A stretch of 64,000 nt of DNA from Closterium sp. Naga37s-1 (lineage: Eukaryota > Streptophyta > Zygnematophyceae > Desmidiales > Closteriaceae): positions 806,001 through 870,000 of the forward strand of contig CANJKZ010000960.1 of the NCBI GenBank assembly GCA_947471745.1, written 5' to 3'. Below are positions 7,976-17,509 of this stretch, piece after piece. The position numbers were made by a program, and so were the translations under genes. The notes below the pieces were generated by a model that was given only the letters and a program-made list of their open reading frames with translations, did no database searches and had not been told where the DNA came from. Every line of letters begins with the position of its first letter. Within the stretch, counting starts at the first letter, position 1.

Positions 7976-10756
7976 CCTGGGGTTGCTGGGAGTGGGGGTG
8001 TGGAGCATGCCGGTGCTGGACCTGGTGGTCCTTCGGGTGCTTTGTCCCGGCGGGAGCTTCCCTCTCCACAGGAGCTGCGCGAGTGGTTTGCTCGCCGCTG
8101 GAGCTGTGCTGCTGGAGCTGGAGGTGCTGCCGGTGCTGGAGGTTCTGCTGCTGCTGGAGGTTCTGGAGCTGGAGGTGCTGCTGGAGCCGGTACTGGAGGT
8201 TGTGCTTCTGCTGGGGGTGCTGGAGCCACGGGTCCTGGAGGTGCTTGTACTGGAGGTACTGGAGGTGCTGGGCCTGGTGGTGCTCCTGGTGCTGGAGCTA
8301 CTGGTGGAGCTGGAGCTGGTGGTGCTGCTGGAGTGGGTGCTACTGGAGGTACTGGAGCCGGAGCGGCTGTGACTGCTGGTGGTCCTGCTGGAGCTGGAGC
8401 TGCTGGAGGTACTGGAGTTGGTGGTGCTGCTGGAGTTGGAGCTGACGCTGGGGGTACTGGTGTTGTCCCTGCTGGTTCTGGAGGTGCTGCGCGGCCGCGG
8501 CCGTACTTCGTTCCGCTCCTTGAGCAGGTTCTTGGTCTTCCGCCTTCTCCTAGTCCTGCTCCTTCCTTAGAGTGTCCTCCGCCTGTCCACTCCGAGTCAC
8601 AGTTACAGCTGGCCTCCCCTCTGCCTGCTCCTTCTCCCTAAGCTCGTCCTACTGGAGGTCTTGCTGAGCGTCGTGAGCCTGAGTCGCGTACTGCGTCGCC
8701 TGTTCGCACTGCTCGCACTAGTCGTCGTGTTCCACGTACGCGTTCTCCTGCAGTCCCGGGCACGCATCAGATGGCACTGCGTCCTTCCACTGCGCCACAG
8801 CGTGTCCCTTTGCCGTCTCCTCCAGAGTCCTCTCTTCCTGCTCTTGCTGACCCGGCGTCTGACTCCCTTCGTGCTGCCAGTCCTACTGTCACGCGTTTCC
8901 TAGCCACTGTTGTCACTGACCCTTCCTTTGAGTCCACTGCTGCGTCTGCCTTAGTTGCCGAGCTTGTCGACTTCGCTGCTCACTGTCGTCTAGACTACGC
9001 CGCTAGTCTTGTTGCTGAGTCTGCGTCTGTCTGTCCTCCGTCCGTTGGGGGTGAGTGTGCTCTTAGCACGGACGTCCTTGAGGACCGACAGGAGGAGTTC
9101 CAGTGTTTTGCTGCTGCTTTACCTCATCTCGTGTCCACGCTGCTTGCCCCTGAGGGAGACCCGGATGCACCAGACATCCCGACCCCGCGCTCTTACGCAG
9201 AGGCGATAGAGGGTCCTTACTCCTCTCAGTGGCAGGCAGCCATGGACGCAGAGATGGCTTCCTGGAAGTCCACAGGCACCTACGTCGACGAGGTTCCCCC
9301 ACCTGGGGCGAACATCGTCAGTGGCATGTGGATTTTCAGGGTGAAGCGGCCGCCGGGTTCTCCGCCTGTCTTCAAGGCGCGTTACGTGGCTCGAGGCTTC
9401 AGTCAGCGGCAGGGAGTTGACTACTTTCAGACCTTCTCCCCGACCCCGAAGATGACCACTCTTCGGGTTCTGCTGCACGTTGCTGCTCAGCGTGACTACG
9501 AGCTTCACTCCCTTGACTTCAGCACTGCTTTCCTACAGGGCAGTCTGCACGAGGAGATCTGGCTGCGCCGCCCACCTGGCTTCACTGGGTCATTTCCTGC
9601 TGGTACCCAGTGGAGCCTCCGGCGGCCAGTCTACGGTCTCCGCCAGGCGCCACGTGAGTGGCACGACACACTGAGGACTACGCTTGCGGCTCTTGGGTTT
9701 GCTCCTTCCACTGCTGACCCGTCGCTGTTTCTTCGCACCGACACTTTGCTGCCGCCGTTCTACATCCTCGTGTACGTCGACGACTTGGTGTTTGCTACAG
9801 GTGACATTGCTGGACTCGTCCACGTGAAGTCCGAGCTGCAGAAGAGACACACGTGCACAAACCTGGGTGAACTGCGCAGCTATCTTGGCTTGCAGATCAC
9901 CCGGGACAGAGCACGCTGCACCATTACTCTGACTCAGTCACACATGGTGCAGCAGGTCCTTCAGCGCTTCGACTTCACGTACTCCTCGCCTCAGGCCACT
10001 CCTTTGTCTACTCGCCACTCACTCTCAGCTCTGCCTTCGGATGAGTCCGTAGAGCCGAGTGGCCCGTACCCAGAGCTTGTTGGCTGCCTCATGTACCTGA
10101 TGACCTGCATTCGACCTGACCTAGCATACCCTCTGAGCATCTTGGCACGCTATGTTGCTCCTGGGAGACACCGACCAGAGCACATGGCTGCAGCGAAGAG
10201 GGTGTTGCGCTACTTGTGCAGTACTTCGGGCTTGGGGCTAGTGCTTGGAGGGCGGAGTCCAGTGGTCCTCACTGGTCACGCAGACGCGTCTTGGGTTGAC
10301 GACCTGGCTACGCAGTGGTCGTCACAGGGTTACACCTTCAGCCTTGGTTCCGGCTCTGTTTCGTGGCGGTCTACTCGCTCGTCTTCTGTTCTCAGCTCCA
10401 GCTGTGAGGCTGAGATCTACGCAGGGGCCATGGCTGCACAGGAGTTACGCTGGCTCACCTACTTGCTGACTGACCTGGGAGAGCCGCCTCGTTCTCCTCC
10501 AGTTCTGTACGTAGACAACAAGGCTATGCTGGCCTTGTGTCGGGAGCACAGACTGGAGCACAGAACGAAGCACATTGCTCTTCGCTACTTCCTTGCTCGT
10601 GAGCTGCAGCAGCGTGGTCAGCTGCGCCTTGCTTACGTGGCCTCTCAGGCCAACACTGCTGATATCTTTACCAAGGCACTTCAGCCTTGTGATCATCAGC
10701 GCTTCTGTACTATGCTAGGTCTTGTGCCTACTTGGCCTCACTTGCTTACCTCTTGA
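7976..10756 (+). pseudogene. B linker, reverse transcriptase and RNase H
   Basis: Same frame as 5300-7975, separated by the TAG. A low-complexity Gly/Ala linker (about 8000-8490) is followed by a TAA at 8639-8641 where related copy L has a Tyr codon. RT begins near 9265 (SGMWIFRVKRPP), contains YGLRQAPREWHD near 9634 and the catalytic YVDD at about 9772. RNase H runs from GHADASW (about 10276) through SCEAEIYAG and YVDNKAMLALC to LAYVASQANTADIFTKAL. The stop is TGA at 10754-10756. No catalytic change is seen in RT or RNase H, so the two linker stops are the main lesions of this half. Confidence 0.87.
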
Positions 10757-10959
10757 CTTTCCTTGTACTGTGATCTATATATACCTGCACTTGCTTGTTT
10801 ACCTTTATATATGAACTTGCATGTGAACTGGCCTTGTGGCCTTTGAACCGGTGCTCAGACTGTGTGGTGACGTTGTGATCCACCCTGAGCTTGCTTTGCT
10901 TTGCTTTGCTTGACTGGTCTTGTGACCCCTAGTTCTCCCCCACTTTGCCTATGGGGGTG
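10757..10959 (+). promoter_or_regulatory. B 3' untranslated module and polypurine tract
   Basis: Contains TGTGGTGACGTTGTGATCC, a run of TTTGC units (10890-10910) and CCCCCACTTTGCCTATGGGGGTG ending at 10959. The G-rich end is the PPT. The C5 and G5 runs on either side of ACTTTGCCTAT can pair. The block is nearly the same in C, L, A1, A2 and F. Confidence 0.75.
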
Positions 10960-11075
10960 TGTCAGATATATATGCCTTAGCATGTGTAGGCTGTAGTGGG
11001 GTAGACACTAAGGGGTACAGGTTTCATATTTGTATCTCACACTTTCCTAGTTCATCTCATTCCTGTTTCTTCACA
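10960..11075 (+). repeat. B 3' LTR
   Basis: 116 bp, with one base different from the 5' LTR (cctgtgtagg versus catgtgtagg). It is followed by GGGCC, the right target-site duplication. Confidence 0.92.
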
Positions 11076-11080
11076 GGGCC

Positions 11081-11663
11081 GCGACTGGGCAGGGCCGGGC
11101 AGGGCAGGGCCGGGACAGGGCCGGGGCAGGATGGCAGGGCAGGGCAGGGCCGCGACGAAGACGGGAGGGGCCGACGCGCGGCCCCCCAGGGCGCCGTGAC
11201 GGGCGACAGAAGGGGTGACGCGCGGCCCCCCCCAGGTCGCCCCTCCCGTCGCCTGTCGTGGCGACCTGGGGGGGGGGCGCGCGCGGCCCCCCAAGGCGCC
11301 GCGACGGGCGACGGGGAAAGGGGGGGGGGGGGGGGGGGGGGGTGCGCGGGCCCCCGGTGCGCCGCGACAGGCGACGAAACCGCCGCACGCCTTGGGGCGC
11401 ACGACGGGCAGGGCACTGTCGCGCGCCACGGGGCGCACGACGGGGAGGCAGGGCGTCGCGCGCTCTGCAGGGCGGCGCGACGGGCAGAAAACCGCCGCGC
11501 GCCGCTAGCGCGCGGCGGGAAGAAAAAATGCCGCGCGCGACGAGCGCGCGGCAGGCAGGAAAGAGCGCGCGCCCTAGGCGCGCGATAGGCAGGACAGCAG
11601 CGGAAGATAACGGTGGGCCCATGCACAGGATCGACCCAGAAGGGTCGACCTGCTCTGATACCA
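11081..11663 (-). repeat. A1 leader: GC-rich repeats, hairpin and PBS
   Basis: The 5' internal part of A1 on minus. The PBS TGGTATCAGAGC runs from about 11663 down to 11652. A hairpin follows (TCGACCC 11631-11637, loop agaa, GGGTCGA 11642-11648), then GGTGGGCCC on plus at 11612-11620 (GGGCCCACC on minus). The rest is imperfect repeats of gcgcgcggc and cgtcgcccgtcgtg type with a G17-20 run near 11322-11341. It aligns with the leader of A2 (38141 onward). Proline/Arg-rich frames on both strands are not called as genes. Confidence 0.72.
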
Positions 11664-11806
11664 TATCAGAAACAGCAGTTGAAAGTTAGAAACAAGAAAG
11701 AGGGGTTTCACTAGCAGGCAGTTGAGTACATATAGGAAACCCTAAACTGGGCTGTACTCGCTATTGAGTACCCCACTGCAGGCTAGACAAATATAACATT
11801 CTGACA
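11664..11806 (-). repeat. A1 5' LTR
   Basis: 143 bp, differing from the left LTR at about one base (aaactggg versus aaattggg). It is followed on the right by CAAGG (11807-11811) and then G1 pol. Confidence 0.92.
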
Positions 11807-14800
11807 CAAGGGTCGGTTCGGGCACCGGGCGTGCCGTTGGTGCGGCTTGTTGGCGAGCGATGTCCGTCGTGGCAGGCACGAACTTGCGAAGTAAGCTGAC
11901 ATGGAAGGCATCGTGAATGCGCCAGTCGTCGGGTAGCAGCAGCTTCGCGGTGACAGGTGTCACCATCTTGATAATTTTGAAAGGTCCGCAGAATCGTGGC
12001 CGCAATTTCGATGGGCTTGGCAAGTGCAGGTTCTTCGTGTCAAGGAGGACAAATTGCCCAGCTGTCAAGACAAGATCCCGTCGTAAAAGGTCGGCGTATT
12101 TTCGGGAAGTGGTATTTGCCTTGCGAATTGGGTTTGCAGCCTTTTCGCGGACTTCCTGTAGTTCCGTCACGAATGTTTGTGACCGTGGGACCGGATTGTC
12201 GAGTGTAGTCGTGGTAGGCACCATCGGGTCCATCCCGTAATTTAAAAAGAACGGGGAGTGATTAGTCGTGCTGGACGGGGCATTGTTGAAGGCGAACTCC
12301 AACATGGCTAGCGAGTCCTCCCAGCGAGTAGGATCGGAGCAGTTGGTCCGTATCAGCTGCTCCATTGTCTGATTGGTCCGCTCGGTCTGGCCATCCGTCT
12401 GTGGGTGGTATGCGGAGGGGAATTGTAGTTTCGTGCCGTACTGTGCCCACGTCTCCTTCCAAAATTTTGACGTGAACTTCGGGTCCCGATCGCTGATGAT
12501 CGCCGATGGAATTCCGTGCAGTCGCACGACCGTTGAGATGAATAGACACGCGGTTTCTTCGGCTGTAATTGTCGTACGACACGGTGCGAAGTGCGCCATT
12601 TTCGTGAGGCGATCGACGACGACGAGGACGGCGTCGTTGCCGGATGGTCCAGCTGGCATCCCCGTGACAAAATCCATTGTCACTTGTTGCCACGGTCGTT
12701 CGGGTGGCTCGAGGGGTTGCAGCAGACCAGCTGGTCGTTGACGTGTCGATTTCATGGCCTGGCACACCTTGCATGAGGACATATATCGCTGCACGTCGTT
12801 AGAGGAGTCAGGCCAATAATAGTGACGGTGCAGTAATTTCTGGGTTTTATCAACCCCGAAATGTCCGGAGAAGTTTGAATCGTGGACCTCTTGGATAAGT
12901 AGTTCACGCAGCAGCCGGTAAGCGGGAACCCAAATCCGGTCAGTTCCGGCTTTTAGGTAGTAATCTCCTTTCTGCGTCGTGGCTTGCTGGTGGTTCCCAG
13001 TCGTGAAGAACGGGTCCGTAGTATAGCCGTGGGTGAAGAGTCCGGTAAGTAACGGGTTCGAGTGGTGAATGAGTACTGCAGCGGATTGTACTGTCGGTCG
13101 GGTCAGGGCGTCGGCAATGTTGTTTGCCCCCTTTTTGTACGTGATGCGATAGGTGAAGTGGCTTTCCATGTAATCAAGCCATCGAATTTGTCGCGGGTTG
13201 AGGTTGGGCTGGGCTCGCAGATATTGGAGGGACTTGTGGTCCGTGCGAACAGTGACGTCGGCGCCCACCAGGTAGCATCGCCACAGTTTGAATGCGTGGA
13301 TAATGGCGAGCATTTCTTTGTCGTGAATCGGGTAGTTGCGTTCGGCTGCTTGCAGCTTGCGGGATTCGTAAGCTATCGGCTGCAGTCCGTTCCCGAAATC
13401 CTGGAGTAGCACTGCTCCGATCGCGAAATCAGAGGCGTCGGTGACGACTTCGAACGGCTTCGATGGGTCGGCGATGCGCAGCACAGGAGGGGAAACCAGG
13501 AAAATTTTCAACTCCTGGAAAGCCGCTTCTGCCTCCTCCCCCCACACAAAATTCCTGTCCTTGTGCAGCAGGTCGGTTAGCAGGCCGGTTATCCCCGCCA
13601 TATTTGGGATAAACCGCCGGACGTAATTCACGAACCCCCGAAAACTCTGCAGCTCCGTGATATTCGTCGGGGACTTCCACTCCTGTATGGGCTTGATTTT
13701 CGCCGGGTCGATTTTAATGCCGTTGCGTGAGACAACGTGTCCCAAAAACTCCAACTCTTGCTTAAAAAATTCGCACTTAGAGCCCTTGGTGATGAGTCGA
13801 TTCTCCTGCAACCGCTTAAACACTGCGTCGAGGTCACGGAGGTGGTGCTCCCGTGTCTTGCTAAAAATCAGGATATCGTCCAAGTAGACGATGACGCATC
13901 GGTCGAGCAGGTCCCGAAAAATCCTGTTCATGGTTAATTGAAAAGTTGAGGGCGCGTTCGTGAGGCCGAAAGGCATCACTGTGAATTCGTAACTTCCGTA
14001 GCGGGTGCGAAATGCAGTCTTGTGGTAGTCGTCGGCGAAGACTCGGATTTGGTGGTAACCGCCTCGTAAGTCAATCTTCGAGAAATAACGAGCTCCGCGA
14101 AGTTGATCGAGGAGGTCATCGGTGCGGGGGATTGGATAGCGAGACTTGATTGTCACCCGGTTTAGCGCACGATAGTCGATGCACATGCGAAGCCCGCCAT
14201 CTTTTTTCGGAGTGAAGAGGATCGGCGCTGCGAAGGGAGATGTGCTGGCTCGGATGAACCCTTTCTCCAACAGTGCGTCGATTTGACTTCGCAACTCCTC
14301 AAGTTCCGGTTGGGTCAACCGCCATTGTGTCCGAACAGTCGGCTGCGCGCCAGGTTCCAGCTGGATTTTGTGGTCCTCGGGTCGCTCGGGTGGTAGTCCA
14401 GGTGGCAGGTCGTCGGGGAAAATGTCGGGGTACTGTCGAATCAGCTCCGCTAAGTCCGGTGGTACAGCTGCACACAGCTTCTCGATGTCCTTTCCGTCGG
14501 TGTCCACCGTCAACTCGCGTAAGCAAACAGCGAACAGCTGTGCGCCCTTGTTGAAGTGTCGAGCTATAGTGACAGCTTTGACGCACGGGGCTTGGATGTA
14601 GTCAGGTGTCCATGCAGGCAGCTTAATTAGCCCCTCGTGCTTGCTGATGCAGCACGATCCCGTTGTCCAGTCGATGACGGGGTTGTGCCGTCGCAGCCAA
14701 TCACGTCCCAACAGCACGTCGCAGCCGTCCAGTGTCGTCGCGAGGAATTTCATGCTGAAACCGAAATCGTCGCCGCATTCAATCCGAACCGTCCTTGTTT

Positions 14801-15206
14801 CTTCCAATATCGCCAGAGGCGTCCCATCCGCGAGGCGAGCGTCGATTTCGGGCAGACACCTGTCAAGTTGCAGCTTGCATTTTTTTGCTGTCGCCAAGTT
14901 GAAGAGGCTATGGCTGGCCCCTCCATCGACGAACATTTTTAAGTTATATTTTAACACCTTGCCAGCGACCAGCACAGGGTGATCCACATGAGTATCCCCG
15001 TTATTCGGCCGAGTGCGATCGATTGCATGAATCGGAACCACGACTCGGTGGGGATGGTGGTGTTCGGGCGACGGAGCACAGTCAGTAAGGGGCCCGCTAA
15101 TTACTGACTTTTCCCATTTCCCTGCTCCTTCCTGTCGTTCCCCGTCAGCGGCGTTTTCTCGTGGCAGTCGCGCATTAAGTGACCCATCTTCCCACACCGA
15201 TAACAC
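11807..15206 (-). CDS. G1 pol: protease, reverse transcriptase, RNase H, integrase (3' end displaced)
   Basis: Open for more than 1,130 codons without a stop before the A1 junction. Domains on minus: protease with VDGGASHSLF (Asp codon at about 14927), RT with MPFGLTNAPSTF and catalytic YLDD (about 13885), RNase H with VVTDASDFA and TDHKSL, a zinc-binding integrase head (H...H...C..C, about 12900-12780), and the DDE core with TMDFVTGMP, IISDRDPKF and HPQTDGQTERTNQ. The C-terminal chromodomain lies at 2725-2920 beyond the insertion. The pol frame is -1 relative to gag and overlaps it by about 100 bases (15101-15206), so expression would need frameshifting. The first codon drawn is only the frame opening. 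The frame past 11807 reads into A1 LTR sequence and is not genuine. Confidence 0.9.
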
Positions 15207-16144
15207 GGTCCCTTAGGAGGGCGGTCGGGTGTATGGACGACGTTGATTGTGGCCCGATGGGTCTGGCCACGAAGACGGATTCACTCCCCGGAAGCCGTTC
15301 TCGCATACTGCATCAGCGCATCAATGGACTCTGCCAGCCGTACTGCTTCCAGGATTGTTGTCGGGCGGCTCCTGCGGAGTTCGTACTGTATCTCATATTT
15401 TAGGCCGCTGATGTATTTATCCAACCGTTCCGCTTCCGACATGTCATCCACTTGGTCGGCGAGGCCCATAAATGACGCCGTGTAGTCTTGGACAGATGCC
15501 ATCTGCGACTAGGCACGCAGCTTCATGCGAGCTTGCTCTGAGGCCGATACATGCTCGAAGCGATCTCGTAAGGCTGCGCCCCACTCTCTCCATGTGCGTA
15601 TCTTGGTCACTCCGAAGATCGACTCTGCCACTTGATTAGTCACTGTTGAGGTCCCGTCTGCCGCATGTGTCACACCTGTCGGGGTCCCCGTTTCTAGGGT
15701 TCGGCGCCACCACTCAAGCGCTGCACCTCGGAGAAGAGAAACGGCATAATTAATGCGCATGGCATCATCGGTTACTGCTGCTGCAGTGAAAAAGACTTCG
15801 ACTCCAAACAACCACCCTTTCACAGTAATCGTCTTGTCCGTAGGATTAAACGGGGGCGGGTTGGCAGGTTTAATCTTAATCGTCGTTACTGCAACTGGTG
15901 CTGATGCCGCTCGCTGCATGTCCTCTTCTTCGAAGTCACGTGTGAGCGCGTCCAACGGGTTGCTCACCGCTTGACTGTTGCCCTCGCCTTCGTCATCGGG
16001 CGACTCCTGACGCGCTTCACCTCGCGCCTGGCGTAGCTCGGCGTTTTCTCCACGTAGTGTTGTCACTTCCACCATTAATGTCTTCATGCCCTCTTGCATT
16101 TCTGCCACTTGCGCCATGGGTCTGTTAACCGCTTCTTGATCCAT
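15101..16144 (-). pseudogene. G1 gag with two in-frame stop codons
   Basis: The likely start is the ATG at 16144-16142 (MDQEAVNRPMAQ); upstream codons in frame lack an ATG. A coiled-coil-like segment (VAEMQEGMKTLMVEVTTLRGENAEL) is followed by a retrotransposon gag core (GAALEWWRRTLE, TWREWGAALRDRF). TAG at 15509-15511 and TGA at 15281-15283 interrupt one continuous frame, which resumes each time (YTASFMGLADQV; a zinc knuckle CYRCGKMGHLMRDC near 15200-15160). It ends with TAA at 15101-15103. The product would be the capsid/nucleocapsid of the gypsy particle. Confidence 0.82.
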
Positions 16145-16347
16145 GTGTCGGGCACTTCGTCGGGTGGGCAAGCGGGTCTCCGTGGCCTTCAGGCAAAGTG
16201 GAAAATACGAACTATCGGAGTCGGGCAGGTTTGAATTAACAAACCTTGCAGCCAACCGTCGTGTAGTCCACTTATACCAGCCAACCCGTGCCACCAAACT
16301 ACCCTCTAAAAAGCGGGGTGAACTAGGAAAGTAGCTCTGATACCAGG
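16145..16347 (-). promoter_or_regulatory. G1 leader and primer-binding site
   Basis: The untranslated leader on minus, with the PBS TGGTATCAGAGC two bases inside the 5' LTR (about 16345-16334), complementary in type to the 3' end of initiator tRNA-Met. The remainder shows no special structure. Confidence 0.75.
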
Positions 16348-16626
16348 TGTTATGAGTTGTAAAAGAGAGTGCGCAGTTTAACGAATAACGAGAAGTGATT
16401 GAACAGACCGATTATAAAATGAAGGTACATGCTTATATAGTGAGTAGGCTAGCTAGGAGGGAACTTCAGGTGAGTGAGGTTGGGTGCAGGTTTGGCGAAG
16501 AGGAAAGCCGAAGGCGACGCGAGGAGGCTCGGCATCGTTGATGTCGGCCAAACGTGCAGAGTCTGAAAATCGGGGCTGTACGCAAAGCAGTCAACCCCGA
16601 TAAGGAATTCGGGAAAATTCCTTACA
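16348..16626 (-). repeat. G1 5' LTR
   Basis: 279 bp, about 98.5% identical by eye to 2434-2712. It is followed by AGTCG (16627-16631), the right target-site duplication. Confidence 0.93.
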
Positions 16627-16631
16627 AGTCG

Positions 16632-17115
16632 GGTGTGACTTATGGAGTTTGAAAATCTCCTTTTTTTTGGATTCGTTAGCAGGGTAACACTCTGAGTGTA
16701 ACGAAGCGACTTTTGATGGGTCGACCCAAATGGCAACTGGCCATGCCACACGCACCCCCAAATTGTTCCGCGCGCTCCTCGCAGCTCCTCATCCCCCCTT
16801 CCCCTCACTTCCCCCTCATCCCAAAAATGGGGGCTCCCGAAAAGTAGGGTTCGTGAAAGTATGGCTGGGGTAGGAAGTTGATTTTGCCTGGGAAAGATGC
16901 TTTCGACGCGTCGCGTCAAAACGAAAACAAGGCAAGTAGCTTCGGAATTCTCGAAGTTGCTTGGGCAGGTCGTTTGTCAGCCTTGGAAATCGCCCCACTG
17001 CTTGAGAGGCTATGTTTGCAGGTTCGGCGCAAAATATCAGCCTGGGAACTCTGTAGGAACTGTGCACATGTGTCCCATTGGCTCTAGGTATCGATAGGGT
17101 CTGCTGTGTTGGCTT
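16632..17115. other. Host flank between G1 and copia C, no gene seen
   Basis: Before G1 inserted this was continuous with 1-2433. I find no recognisable gene. A T8 run is at about 16660 and an AG-poor C-rich stretch at 16790-16820. The join to the LTR at 17116 has no target-site duplication with the far end of element C. Confidence 0.4.
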
Positions 17116-17246
17116 TGTCAAACTTATATGCTATAGTCTGTTTAGGCTGTAGTGGGGTAGTTCTTATAGGGTACAACACTTTTAGGTTTCTTACTTGTAC
17201 CCACCTGCTTTCTAGTTCAATCATTCATTCGTTCACATTCTAGCAT
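17116..17246 (+). repeat. C 5' LTR
   Basis: 131 bp, TGTCAAACTT...CTAGCA. It shares TTAGGCTGTAGTGGGGTAG with the other LTRs of the clade but has its own 3' half (gttcttatagggtac...). Confidence 0.82.
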
Positions 17247-17296
17247 GGTATCAGAGAAGGTTCCCTTGTGGGAACATTTTTTTTTAAGGGCCCACC
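17247..17296 (+). promoter_or_regulatory. C PBS, post-PBS hairpin and GGGCCCACC box
   Basis: TGGTATCAGAG at 17247 is followed by a perfect 6-bp hairpin, GTTCCC (17261-17266), loop TTGT, GGGAAC (17271-17276), a T8-9 run, and GGGCCCACC at 17288-17296. Confidence 0.75.
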
Positions 17297-17509
17297 ACAA
17301 CTTTTTCCTGCCCTGCCCGGAGCGCGCATCGCGCCCTGCCCGAAGCGCGCCTTGCGCCCTGCCCTAGTCTGGCCCGTCGCGGCCCTGCCTTAGACGCCCG
17401 ACGCTGGCCCCCCCCCTTCCCGCCCGTCGCGGCCCCTTTGCCGCCCGTCGCGGCCTGTTCGCGCCCGTCGCGGCCCCTTTGCGGCCCGTCGCAGCCTGTT
17501 CGCCGCCCG

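Larger units (their letters stand above)
3761..11075 (+). mobile_element. B: Ty1/copia retrotransposon of the Gly-rich clade, full length but mutated
   Basis: A plus-oriented 7,315-bp element with 116-bp LTRs (3761-3876 and 10960-11075; TGTCAG...TTCACA; about one difference), flanked by the 5-bp duplication GGGCC (3756-3760 and 11076-11080). Order: LTR, PBS, hairpin, GC-rich repeat leader, gag with poly-Gly tract, zinc-binding motif, protease, integrase, repetitive linker, RT, RNase H, 3' module, LTR. Integrase before RT defines the copia order. It is inserted in the leader of A1 and is therefore the youngest of the three nested elements. Two frameshifts in gag and two stop codons in the linker break the polyprotein. 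Confidence 0.93.
2921..11806 (-). mobile_element. A1: non-autonomous LTR retrotransposon inside G1, itself split by copia B
   Basis: A minus-oriented element bounded by 143-bp LTRs (2921-3063 and 11664-11806, about one difference) and flanked by the 5-bp duplication CAAGG (2916-2920 and 11807-11811). The minus-strand LTR begins TGTCAGAATG. The PBS TGGTATCAGAGC lies inside the right LTR and the PPT CTATGGGGGTG inside the left. With copia B (3761-11075) and one GGGCC duplication removed, A1 is about 1.57 kb and has no gag, protease, integrase or RT. A second copy of the family, A2, lies at 37999-39638. It must rely on enzymes made by another element, and the terminal modules it shares with copia B point to that clade. 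Confidence 0.9.
2434..16626 (-). mobile_element. G1: Ty3/gypsy chromovirus, interrupted by a nested insertion
   Basis: A complete LTR retrotransposon in minus orientation. Two 279-bp LTRs (2434-2712 and 16348-16626; TG...CA ends) differ at about 4 positions by eye, and it is flanked by a perfect 5-bp duplication AGTCG. The PBS lies just inside the right LTR (minus CC then TGGTATCAGAGC, iMet type) and a G8 polypurine tract just inside the left LTR. Gene order on minus is gag, protease, reverse transcriptase, RNase H, integrase, chromodomain. Element A1 (2921-11806) is inserted in the 3' end of pol. Without the insert and one copy of its duplication, G1 is about 5.3 kb. The few LTR differences mean it is young. 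Gag carries two stop codons, so this copy is probably not autonomous. Confidence 0.93.

Noticed and set aside
15101-15206. Classical -1 slippery heptamer for G1 gag-pol
   Set aside because: The frames do overlap with pol in -1, but I could not find an X-XXY-YYZ heptamer in the gag register; the mechanism is left open.
17247-17260. TGGTATCAGAGC-type motifs considered as parts of tRNA genes
   Set aside because: Only the 12-16 bases complementary to a tRNA 3' end are present, always beside an LTR; no cloverleaf can be drawn. They are primer-binding sites.
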